A stretch of DNA of 64,000 bases from Actinomycetota bacterium (GTDB lineage: Bacteria; Actinomycetota; Actinomycetes; S36-B12), in contig SYJA01000006.1 in assembly GCA_005798555.1 (NCBI GenBank), forward strand, positions 1 through 64,000, written 5' to 3'. Every line of letters starts with the position of its first letter. Position 1 is the stretch's first letter. The notes beneath the pieces are model-generated. The model saw only the letters and a program-made list of their open reading frames with translations, was not told the origin of the DNA and did no database searches. Below, one piece after another: positions 55,910 through 64,000 of the stretch. A program made the position numbers and the translations under genes.

Positions 55910-56347
55910 GTGAGCGACCAACCCTCGCAGCTGGCTAAGCCGCCGCCGTCGCGTCGACGTAATTTTTGGCAGCTTGACATTCCAATGGTCTTAGCCGTGA
56001 TCATGTGTTCGGTCTTCACCGTAATCGAGGTGCGCCGAGCGGGGGAGGGTGTTGGACGGGCTTGGGCCTATGCCGTTGAATGGCCGATGATCGGGCTTTT
56101 TTGTGTCTGGATCTGGTACCGGTATCGCAAGGAAGGCAGTATTACCAAGGGATTTAGCGACCGATGGAAGAACCGCATTGCCCAGTTGAATACCACGGCT
56201 GCTGCGTCGGTCGCGCCACCGGCCCCCGTGCTGCCGTTTGATCCAGATCTTGCCGCTTGGCAGTCCTATGTTGATGAACTGCAGTTGCGGGAGCCACCTG
56301 GTAGGCCGCCTGGTGAGCCGGTGGCTAAGGAGATGGGGGAGCAGTGA
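55910..56347 (+). CDS. Conserved membrane protein of unknown function
   Basis: GTG start, hydrophobic segments, overlaps the following HPP gene start. Confidence 0.65.
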   Translation: MSDQPSQLAKPPPSRRRNFWQLDIPMVLAVIMCSVFTVIEVRRAGEGVGRAWAYAVEWPMIGLFCVWIWYRYRKEGSITKGFSDRWKNRIAQLNTTAAASVAPPAPVLPFDPDLAAWQSYVDELQLREPPGRPPGEPVAKEMGEQ

Positions 56348-56937
56348 CCGTTAGTTGGCCGGCAGCCCAATCCTCGAGGCTCGCCGGTTGGCAGCGCCGT
56401 TTTGGGCCAACGCGAACCAAAGGTGCCTTTCTGCTGGTGACGGCCCTCATAACATTCGGCACCTTGGCGGTGATTGCCGTGCTGCTGCAGCAGCCATTTG
56501 TCTTTCCATCCTTGGGCGCCACCGCATTTGTTTTCTATTTTTCCGCACAAAGCGTCCAAGCTGCGCCACGCAGTGTCTTCTTCGGACAATTAATCGGCGT
56601 CCTGGCCGGAGTGTTTGCGCTGGTGGTATTCGGGCTACTTGATACGGGACCGGATTTGACCGGGGTTAGTTGGCCTCGAGCGGGCGCCTTGACATTGGCC
56701 CTGTGCTTGACCCTTTCGGTAATGGTTTGGCTCAAGGTCCCCCACGCCCCGGCCGGTGCCACCACGTTGATTGTGGCCGCGGGCTTAATGACCGACCCCC
56801 ACCAATGGGTGATTTTGCTGCTGGCGGTCCTGGTCATGATCGGGCAGGCCATTGTGATTAACCGGGCGCTCGGGGTGCCGTTCCCACTTTGGGGGCCCCG
56901 CAAGGACGCCTCGGCCCAATTAGTCGGGCCCAATTAG
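56344..56937 (+). CDS. HPP-family membrane protein
   Basis: VFPSLGATAFVFYF; VPHAPAGATTLIVAAGLMTDP. Confidence 0.8.
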   Translation: MTVSWPAAQSSRLAGWQRRFGPTRTKGAFLLVTALITFGTLAVIAVLLQQPFVFPSLGATAFVFYFSAQSVQAAPRSVFFGQLIGVLAGVFALVVFGLLDTGPDLTGVSWPRAGALTLALCLTLSVMVWLKVPHAPAGATTLIVAAGLMTDPHQWVILLLAVLVMIGQAIVINRALGVPFPLWGPRKDASAQLVGPN

Positions 56938-56996
56938 TCGGGCCCAAAGAATGCACCTTTGGTGGAGGAATCTGCCCGAAAACCCCGGGAAGGAGG

Positions 56997-57038
56997 TTGA
57001 CGGTGGAGGAAAATGGAGTAGAGTGGCGCTACTTGGGG
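56997..57038 (+). promoter_or_regulatory. mraZ promoter (TTGACG-N16-TAGAGT) overlapped by four TGGNG MraZ-type boxes
   Basis: TGG at 57004, 57014, 57024, 57034 in exact 10-bp phase; -35 56997-57002, -10 57019-57024. Confidence 0.75.
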
Positions 57039-57083
57039 TCACGAGTGTGACCTGTGTGACTAGTGTGGCAGGAGGTGGAGCAG

Positions 57084-57515
57084 GTGTTTCTGGGAACCCA
57101 TGCCCCCCTGCTGGACGACAAAGGCCGGTTGGTCCTCCCCGCCAAGTTCCGTGAGGGCTTGGCGGCCGGCTTGGTCCTCACCAAGGGCCAAGAACGCTCG
57201 ATCGTGGTGTGGCCAGCGGCCCAGTTCGCCGCCTACGCGGAACGGTTAAATGAGGCCTCCCGGTCAGATGCCCAGGTGCGGGCCTATCTGCGGGTGCTGT
57301 TCTCGGGTGCCTGTGATGAAATCCCCGATCGTCAAGGCCGCATCGTGGTGCCATCGGCACTGCGCGAATATGCCGGATTGCATCGCGAGGTCGTGGTCGT
57401 GGGCAATGGCAGCACGGTTGAAATGTGGGATGCAGCAACTTGGAGTTCTTATCTAACTACCCAAGAGGACGCCTTCTCGGGAATCAGCGAGGAGGTGGTG
57501 CCCGGGATCTTGTAA
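57084..57515 (+). CDS. mraZ: Transcriptional regulator MraZ
   Basis: VFLGTHAPLLDDKGRLVLPAKFREGLAAGLVLTKGQERSIVVWP..ACDEIPDRQGRIVVPSALREYAGL. Confidence 0.95.
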   Translation: MFLGTHAPLLDDKGRLVLPAKFREGLAAGLVLTKGQERSIVVWPAAQFAAYAERLNEASRSDAQVRAYLRVLFSGACDEIPDRQGRIVVPSALREYAGLHREVVVVGNGSTVEMWDAATWSSYLTTQEDAFSGISEEVVPGIL

Positions 57516-57666
57516 TGCCGCGCGGTGAGGTCTCCTCCCGCTCCCGTTGCTCCTGACGCACTTCCCCGGCGCCAGGGCCCCGCTGTAGAGGCGGGCGGGG
57601 ACCTGACTACGCGGCCAATTGATAAAAACCAGAAGTAATCAGGACTACCGGGAAACGGAGGACGTG

Positions 57667-57870
57667 ATGACCGCGCAAGTGCAAGTGCTGACGGAGTTGC
57701 CATTGGCGGTACCGCAGCATTCCAGCACGCCAGTGCTCCGTATCGTGCAATCCACTCGCCGCGCGCGAGCCACGGCGCGCCTTCTTGCGGTGTGTGCGCT
57801 TTCATCTGGTCTGACTTGCGCTGTCATGGCCTGTTGCGCCAACCTGGTCAGTGGCTGGAGTCAGGCCTGA
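57667..57870 (+). CDS. Small (67 aa) hypothetical membrane protein between mraZ and rsmH
   Basis: [50 protein letters not shown] ribosome site; TGATG overlap with rsmH. Confidence 0.65.
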   Translation: MTAQVQVLTELPLAVPQHSSTPVLRIVQSTRRARATARLLAVCALSSGLTCAVMACCANLVSGWSQA

Positions 57871-58820
57871 TGACCCCAGCACTAAGGCACCAGCCGGTAC
57901 TGCCCGATCGGGTTATTGCGCTACTTGCACCGGCACTTGCGGAACCGGGTGCCGTGCTGGTAGATGCCACCGTGGGCTTAGGCGGCCACGCCGAATTTGC
58001 GCTCAAGCGATTTCCTAACCTGCGCCTTGTCGGGCTGGATCGCGACAGTGACGCTATTGAATTATCCCGTGAGCGGCTAGCCGGTTTCGGGGAGCGCATC
58101 ACCCTCGTGCACGCCGTCTACGACGAGCTTCCGGAGGTGCTGACTGCCCTCGGGCTGCCATGTGTGCAGGGAATCTTGTTTGATCTCGGTGTTTCATCCA
58201 TGCAACTCGATGAGATAAATCGAGGGTTCTCATATGCAAATAATGCGCCCCTTGACATGAGAATGGATGCGTCCACGGGGATCACTGCAGCCGATGTTCT
58301 GAATACCTATGACGAGAAGCAACTCGTGCGCGTGCTGCGAACTTATGGGGAAGAGAAATTTGCCGGCCGAATCGCGGCCAAGATAGTTGCCGGCCGAGTT
58401 GATGCACCCTTCACAAATTCCACCCGACTAGTTGACTTGATTCGCGAAGCAATCCCAGCTGCGGCACGTCGTACCGGCGGCAACCCGGCCAAGCGTACTT
58501 TTCAGGCTTTGCGAATCGAAGTAAATGGTGAGTTAGAGGCATTGCGAGCCGCGCTACCCGCCGCACTTGATGCCCTTTGCCTTCGGGGGCGCATTGTGGT
58601 GATGTCTTATCAATCGCTCGAGGATCGAATGGTTAAGCAGGCATTGGCACATGGTGCGAATCCAGATGTGCCTCGTGGGCTTCCGGTGATTCCTGAATCC
58701 CTGCTGCCGTGGCTGCGCCTACTCACCCGGGGCGCGGAGACCGCTGATGAAACAGAGCTTGCCAACAACCCGAGATCGGCATCGGTTCGCATTCGAGCAG
58801 CAGAGCGGGTGGCGGCATGA
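57870..58820 (+). CDS. rsmH: 16S rRNA (cytosine1402-N4)-methyltransferase
   Basis: [57 protein letters not shown]. Confidence 0.96.
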   Translation: MTPALRHQPVLPDRVIALLAPALAEPGAVLVDATVGLGGHAEFALKRFPNLRLVGLDRDSDAIELSRERLAGFGERITLVHAVYDELPEVLTALGLPCVQGILFDLGVSSMQLDEINRGFSYANNAPLDMRMDASTGITAADVLNTYDEKQLVRVLRTYGEEKFAGRIAAKIVAGRVDAPFTNSTRLVDLIREAIPAAARRTGGNPAKRTFQALRIEVNGELEALRAALPAALDALCLRGRIVVMSYQSLEDRMVKQALAHGANPDVPRGLPVIPESLLPWLRLLTRGAETADETELANNPRSASVRIRAAERVAA

Positions 58821-59575
58821 GTTCAGCAGCCCGTAAGCACGTGGTGACCCCGGAGCCCACGGTTGATCTTGACCCAAATAGTGCCGATGCCACGGAGTAC
58901 GCGACGCGCGGTGCACATGCCCGTAAGCATGCTCGGCCGAATTTGCGATTGGTATCACCGTTACGGCCCGAACGTGCAAGTCGGGGCGTATTCATCCTTT
59001 TCATCACGGGACTTCTTGGGATTGGCTTAGTCGCCATGTTGGTAATCAACACCTCGTTGGCCCAAGGCGCATTCCAGATAAGTGAATTACAACAGGAGCA
59101 GGCGGTACTGGCCGAGCAGGAGGCCGTTCTTACCCAGGTAGTCGAGCAGGCGTCAACACCAAGTGCCCTTGAGTCCTCGGCCCGCGCCCTTGGCATGGTG
59201 CCGAGCCAAAACCCAGTCTTCCTTCGGCTTTCCGATGGCGCCATTCTCGGCAACCCAAAGCCAGCCCCGGGACGGCCCGTCACGCTTCCACTCACGCCGG
59301 CTCGTGCCCTGAAGACCCCAGCTGATGCCACCGCGCTGGAGGCGGTAAGTGGAGCGGCGATAGGTACGGACCTACCGGTAGCGCCGGGGGCGAACTATGA
59401 CCCGGCTGCGGCGGATGCGGCGAAAGCGGCCAAGCCAGGGACCGGGGATGCGAAGGGCGCCGGCAAGGGTGCCGGTGAAGACAAGCAGAACGAAAACTCC
59501 ATGTGGACCGAGGTCCCGATTGCGGTTGGCAAAACCAGCAATGATGCTGGTCTTGTTGCCAAACCAGTGGACTGA
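58817..59575 (+). CDS. ftsL: FtsL/septum-formation-initiator-like protein with long low-complexity C-terminus
   Basis: Single TM, coiled coil, dcw position between rsmH and fts[18 protein letters not shown] tail. Confidence 0.75.
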   Translation: MSSAARKHVVTPEPTVDLDPNSADATEYATRGAHARKHARPNLRLVSPLRPERASRGVFILFITGLLGIGLVAMLVINTSLAQGAFQISELQQEQAVLAEQEAVLTQVVEQASTPSALESSARALGMVPSQNPVFLRLSDGAILGNPKPAPGRPVTLPLTPARALKTPADATALEAVSGAAIGTDLPVAPGANYDPAAADAAKAAKPGTGDAKGAGKGAGEDKQNENSMWTEVPIAVGKTSNDAGLVAKPVD

Positions 59576-59589
59576 GAAACGGCTGCGGT

Positions 59590-61395
59590 ATGGCAAATAC
59601 CTCAACTCGCCAGCGCCCGAATTCGCGGGCCCGAGTTGATCTACCAAACGCTGGGCGCCCAGTAGGCAACTTTCGGCTTGGTAATCCAGCTCGCCGTGGT
59701 GGAATCCTAACGTTGGTGGCCGTTATCTCCTTGACCATTTTTGCGGCTAGACTAATTGATCTGCAGGCGGTGCGCGGTGAGTCCCTTGCGGCTGCTGCCT
59801 TGGACCAGAGACTTCGTACTGTGCCGATTGCGGCTGGCCGCGGGTCAATAGTCGACATCTTTGGTAAGCCGCTGGCAGTAACTGTGGAGGCTCGAAATCT
59901 GACGGTCGACCAAACCCTGGTGACAGATCCAACCGCGGTAGCGATTGCGCTCTCGCCGATAATTCAAATGGATATTGGTGAACTCATCAGTCGCTTGACG
60001 GGCGAACGTCGTTTCGTCTATGTCGCTAAGGAACTCACCCCCGATACTTGGCGTCGAATTGAGGCTTTGCGCCTGCCTGGAGTCTTTAGCGAGGAGACAG
60101 CGCGTCGGATTTACCCGGGCGAGGATCTCGGCGCCAATGTCATTGGCTTCGTGGGTGCTGACGGTATTGGCGCTGGCGGCATTGAGCATGCATACGACGC
60201 CGTACTCGCGGGCACTGCAGGGAGTTTGACTTTTGAGCGGGGGCCGGGGGGTCGAGTGATTCCGACCGCACAACGTGATCAAGTCGATGCAACGGCCGGA
60301 GCTAGTGTCCAGTTGACGATTGATCGGGACATCCAATATATCTCGCAAGCAGCAATCGCGGCGCAGGTCGCGTCATCGCGGGCAGATAGCGGCACCGTCG
60401 TGGTCATGGATCCAAGAACGGGGCAGATTTTGGCGTTAGCCGAGGCGCCGACATTTGACGCGAATAGCGCAGGTGACGCGGCCGCGGAGGATCGCGGCAA
60501 CCGGTCACTTAGCGCTGTTTATGAACCGGGCTCAATCAGCAAGGTGATGACCATAGCCGCGGTGGTGGACCAAGGGATGGCAACGCCAGACTCAACTTTC
60601 ACTATTCCTAGTGGCCTAAAGCGTGGCGGCAAGGTATTCCACGACAGTGAGCCGCATGGAACCATAAAACTCACGCTCGCCGGAGTGATGGCGAAATCCA
60701 GCAATATGGGCACTATCTTGGCAGCGGAGCGAATCGGTGGTCGCACCCTTTATGAATATCTGAAGAAATTCGGCATCGGCGAGGAGACCGGCCTCAATTT
60801 TCCAGGTGAAAGTTCCGGTAAGGTGCCAAAGCCTAAGGATTGGACTGCTACTTCATTCCCGACTATCGCATTCGGGCAAGGGTTGAGTGTGAACGCAGTT
60901 CAAGCCGCCAGCGTTTATGCGACCATTGCCAATGATGGGGTGCGAGTGCAACCAAGTTTGGTGGCCGGGGTGCTCAATGCGGACGGGTCAGTCGAGCGGC
61001 CACCGGCTCCGATTGTGACGCAAGTAGTGAGCGCTGAGACGGCGAAGCAGGTGCGGGCCATGCTAGAGAGCGTGGTTGGTGAGGGTGGCACCGGAACCAA
61101 CGCGAAAATCCCCGGGTACCGAATCGGTGGCAAGACCGGTACTGCAATGTACGTCGACCCAACATGCGGATGCTACCGAGATGGTGTCATTGCGTCATTT
61201 ATCGGGATGGCCCCCGCCGATGATGCACAACTTGTCGTAGCGGTGAGCTTGGTGAACCCGCGCATCGGGCGATACGGAGGTGAGCTCGCGGCACCGATAT
61301 TCAAGAAGGTCATGACATACGCATTGCAGGCTCGGCAGATACCTCCGACAGGTACTCGCCCGGCGAATCTGGCATTGACGTTTGGCGGCGGGTAG
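59590..61395 (+). CDS. ftsI: Penicillin-binding protein FtsI / PBP2B
   Basis: RGSIVDIFGKPLAVTVEA; YEPGSISKVMTIAAVVDQG; KSSNMGT; GGKTGTAMY. Confidence 0.95.
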   Translation: MANTSTRQRPNSRARVDLPNAGRPVGNFRLGNPARRGGILTLVAVISLTIFAARLIDLQAVRGESLAAAALDQRLRTVPIAAGRGSIVDIFGKPLAVTVEARNLTVDQTLVTDPTAVAIALSPIIQMDIGELISRLTGERRFVYVAKELTPDTWRRIEALRLPGVFSEETARRIYPGEDLGANVIGFVGADGIGAGGIEHAYDAVLAGTAGSLTFERGPGGRVIPTAQRDQVDATAGASVQLTIDRDIQYISQAAIAAQVASSRADSGTVVVMDPRTGQILALAEAPTFDANSAGDAAAEDRGNRSLSAVYEPGSISKVMTIAAVVDQGMATPDSTFTIPSGLKRGGKVFHDSEPHGTIKLTLAGVMAKSSNMGTILAAERIGGRTLYEYLKKFGIGEETGLNFPGESSGKVPKPKDWTATSFPTIAFGQGLSVNAVQAASVYATIANDGVRVQPSLVAGVLNADGSVERPPAPIVTQVVSAETAKQVRAMLESVVGEGGTGTNAKIPGYRIGGKTGTAMYVDPTCGCYRDGVIASFIGMAPADDAQLVVAVSLVNPRIGRYGGELAAPIFKKVMTYALQARQIPPTGTRPANLALTFGGG

Positions 61396-61400
61396 GCCCG

Positions 61401-62951
61401 ATGACGGCAGCGCCACGGCCAACACCTCGCGCTATAACTCTTGCGGCACTTTTTCCGCCAGCGAGTGGGTGCACGATCATCGGCGATGACGCAGTGGCCA
61501 TCACGGGGCTGGAACTCGACTCGCGCCAGGTGCGGCATGGGGATCTATTCGCGGCCCTGTCCGGCCATCTGACCCATGGTGCCGGCTATGTGCCTTCGGC
61601 CCTATCGGCCGGTGCAGCGGGCGTGCTAACCGACATCGACACTGCCAATGCGCTGACGGCGGACGGTCCGGTTGACTTCCCAATCGTGGTTGCGCTGAAC
61701 CCAAGGCAACTCCTCGGTTCAACGGCCGCGCAGGTCTATCAAGGCGCGCCTGGAATATCCGACCCAGCGGCCGGTCGGGCACCACGGCTCTTTGGCGTCA
61801 CCGGCACGAATGGCAAGACCACGGTCACATATCTGTTCGAGGCCGGACTTCGGGCCGCCGGGCGGGAAACCGGGCTGGTCGGTACCGTCGGAGTACGCAT
61901 CGGTGATGTGTTTTCAACGGCCATTCGCACCACCCCGGAAGCACCGCACTTACATGCCCTGTTAGGGGTGATGCGTGAACATGGAGTGCAGGACGTAGTA
62001 GTTGAGGTTTCAAGTCACGCATTAATCGAAGGACGAGTCAATGGACTCGAGTTCGCAGCCACCGCCTTCACCAACTTGTCCCAGGATCATTTGGACTACC
62101 ACGGGACCATGGAGGAGTACTTCCTGGCAAAGTCCGAGTTGTTCACCCCGCAGCGCACTGCACTTGGGGTCATCGGGGTCGACACCGACTGGGGCCGCCG
62201 GCTGGCGTTGGAGGTGGCGGTTCCGGTAGTGACCTGGTCTTGTCGTGGGGAGGTGGCCGACTGGAAGTTGACATCGGTCGGTGGGCGATCTTTGGTGCGT
62301 GGTCCAGGAGGTGAGCAACAGGAACTGCAAAGTCGATTGCCTGGAGCCTTTAACCAGTCCAATATCTTGTGCGCCTATGTAATGCTCCGAAGCGCTGGTA
62401 TTGCCCCGGATCAGGCGGCAGCGGGAATCGCGGCTGTGGTGGTGCCGGGCAGAATGGAAGTTGTGTGCTCCCGTGCTGGCGTGACCGCGATTGTGGACTA
62501 TGCGCACACGCCGGATGCGGTAGCGGGCGCCATTGAAAGCGTACGGACGAATTGCCTGGGGGCGCTGATTGTAGTCCTGGGTGCCGGTGGTGATCGCGAC
62601 CGAAATAAGCGCGCGGCGATGGGTAAATCAGCCGCTCTGTTGGCAGATCACGTTATCGTCACTGATGACAATCCAAGATCCGAAGATCCAGCGCTAATCC
62701 GCGCCGCCATCATAAGGGGAGCCAGCGCCGTGACCGCGTCCAGCCGAGGTGACCTCGCCACTGTCACGGAGGTTCCCGATCGCCGTGCGGCAATCACCCA
62801 AGCGGTAGCGCTGGCGCGCGAAGGCGACTTCGTGCTGGTGCTTGGCAAAGGCCATGAGCAAGGCCAGGAAATTGCCGGAAAGATCCTGTCCTTCGATGAT
62901 CGCGATGAGTTGCGGGCGGCATTCGACGGTAGAATTTGGGCTGACTCATGA
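61401..62951 (+). CDS. murE: UDP-N-acetylmuramyl-tripeptide synthetase
   Basis: GVTGTNGKTTVTYLFEAGL; EVSSHALIEGRVNG; VIVTDDNPRSEDP. Confidence 0.95.
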   Translation: MTAAPRPTPRAITLAALFPPASGCTIIGDDAVAITGLELDSRQVRHGDLFAALSGHLTHGAGYVPSALSAGAAGVLTDIDTANALTADGPVDFPIVVALNPRQLLGSTAAQVYQGAPGISDPAAGRAPRLFGVTGTNGKTTVTYLFEAGLRAAGRETGLVGTVGVRIGDVFSTAIRTTPEAPHLHALLGVMREHGVQDVVVEVSSHALIEGRVNGLEFAATAFTNLSQDHLDYHGTMEEYFLAKSELFTPQRTALGVIGVDTDWGRRLALEVAVPVVTWSCRGEVADWKLTSVGGRSLVRGPGGEQQELQSRLPGAFNQSNILCAYVMLRSAGIAPDQAAAGIAAVVVPGRMEVVCSRAGVTAIVDYAHTPDAVAGAIESVRTNCLGALIVVLGAGGDRDRNKRAAMGKSAALLADHVIVTDDNPRSEDPALIRAAIIRGASAVTASSRGDLATVTEVPDRRAAITQAVALAREGDFVLVLGKGHEQGQEIAGKILSFDDRDELRAAFDGRIWADS

Positions 62952-64000
62952 TGACCATGAGCATTGCAGAGATAGCAGATATCGTCGGTGGCACCGCGCA
63001 CCAAGTGGATGCGTCAGGGCTGGTCAATGAGGTAGCAACGGACTCCCGAAAAGTGGGTCCGGGTTCTATGTTCGTGGCTATTCGCGGTGCGAACGTTGAC
63101 GGGCACGACTTTGCGGCTAGCGCCGTTGCCAATGGGGCGACGGCGGTACTAGCGAGTCGCCCGCTAGATGCGCCCTGCATCGTGGTTGGTGATCCGGTGC
63201 TTGCCCTAGGTGCGCTGGCGCATTGGGTACGTGAGCACAAACTGAAGTGCAAAGTCATTGCCATCACCGGATCCAGTGGGAAGACGAGTACCAAAGACCT
63301 CCTTGCGCAAATCCTGAGCTCCGCCGGCCGAACGGTAGCCGCGGTCGGATCCTTTAACACCGAGGTTGGTGTCCCCTTAACGATCCTGCAGGCGGATGAG
63401 GCCACCGAGTTCTTGGTACTTGAAATGGGTATGCGGGGTGCCGGACATCTGACTTATCTGAGCGAGATTGCGGAGCCGGATATCGCGGCTATCGTGAACA
63501 TCGGGACGGCTCACGTTGGTGTTGTGGGCACGAAGGATATGGTGGCGCGCGCTAAGGGCGAGATCATTGCTTCGTTGCCGCGGGCCGGCTTTGCCATTCT
63601 AAATGGAGATGACCCGCTGGTCATGGAGCAAGCTTCGCGGACGGCGGCGCAAGTGGTTAGCTGTGGTGAGGCACCCGAGTGCGATGTGCGGGCCACCGAT
63701 GCCCGTGTCGACGGTCAGGCGCGTGTGTCCTTTACCCTTGCGATTGGCGACGCCAATGTTCCGGTGACTTTGCAGTATCACGGCCGGCATTTCCTTTCGA
63801 ATGCACTAGTGGCGGCCGGCGTCTCCTACTCATTAGGGGTTGGCATCAATACAATTGCCATGGCACTTCGTGCCGCCACTCCTAGCAGTAAATGGCGAAT
63901 GGAAGTTCACCAGTTACCCAGCGGTGTCACCTTGGTCAATGATGCATACAACGCCAACCCCGAGTCGGTGCGGGCCGCCGTCGATACCCTCGCTGCAATG
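62948..64000 (+). CDS. murF: UDP-N-acetylmuramoyl-tripeptide--D-alanyl-D-alanine ligase (truncated by window end)
   Basis: MMTMSIAEIADIVGGTAHQVD..ITGSSGKTSTKDLLAQIL..NDAYNANPESVRAAVDTLAAM; not in supplied ORF track. Confidence 0.94.
   Translation, partial: MMTMSIAEIADIVGGTAHQVDASGLVNEVATDSRKVGPGSMFVAIRGANVDGHDFAASAVANGATAVLASRPLDAPCIVVGDPVLALGALAHWVREHKLKCKVIAITGSSGKTSTKDLLAQILSSAGRTVAAVGSFNTEVGVPLTILQADEATEFLVLEMGMRGAGHLTYLSEIAEPDIAAIVNIGTAHVGVVGTKDMVARAKGEIIASLPRAGFAILNGDDPLVMEQASRTAAQVVSCGEAPECDVRATDARVDGQARVSFTLAIGDANVPVTLQYHGRHFLSNALVAAGVSYSLGVGINTIAMALRAATPSSKWRMEVHQLPSGVTLVNDAYNANPESVRAAVDTLAAM

Overview
The window is about 64 kb of a GC-rich chromosome from an actinobacterium, almost certainly contiguous housekeeping DNA. 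I see no phage, transposon, CRISPR array, defence island or biosynthetic cluster. Gene order resembles the mycobacterial core: ilvBN-ilvC-serA, leuA, leuB, ilvE, cimA, gltX, tRNA-Gln/tRNA-Glu, leuCD, HU; cofC, plsC, gpsA, ddl, thiL, rpmB, DAK2 protein, recG, rsmD, coaD, DivIVA-like, DUF177, rpmF, plsX, rnc, mutM, smc, ftsY; amtB-PII-glnD; ffh, rpsP, khpA, rimM, trmD, rplS, two lepB; a cytochrome c oxidase/copper block; then mraZ-rsmH-ftsL-ftsI-murE-murF (truncated). The novelty is mainly in small and regulatory features: (i) a recurring TASNNT-N6/7-(A/G)TG pattern that suggests many leaderless transcripts; (ii) probable leader-peptide attenuators before leuA and cimA; (iii) a short repeat-bearing ORF between leuB and ilvE; (iv) divergent -10 elements sharing a TA between thiL and an AsnC-like gene; (v) a canonical-looking GlnR double box before amtB; (vi) four TGGNG boxes in exact 10-bp phase over the mraZ promoter; (vii) a degenerate ACP-like protein lacking the phosphopantetheine serine between plsX and rnc; (viii) a cupredoxin-like paralog abutting ctaC. 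No wholly new multi-gene system could be supported. Product calls are by reading the proteins by eye; no searches were run.
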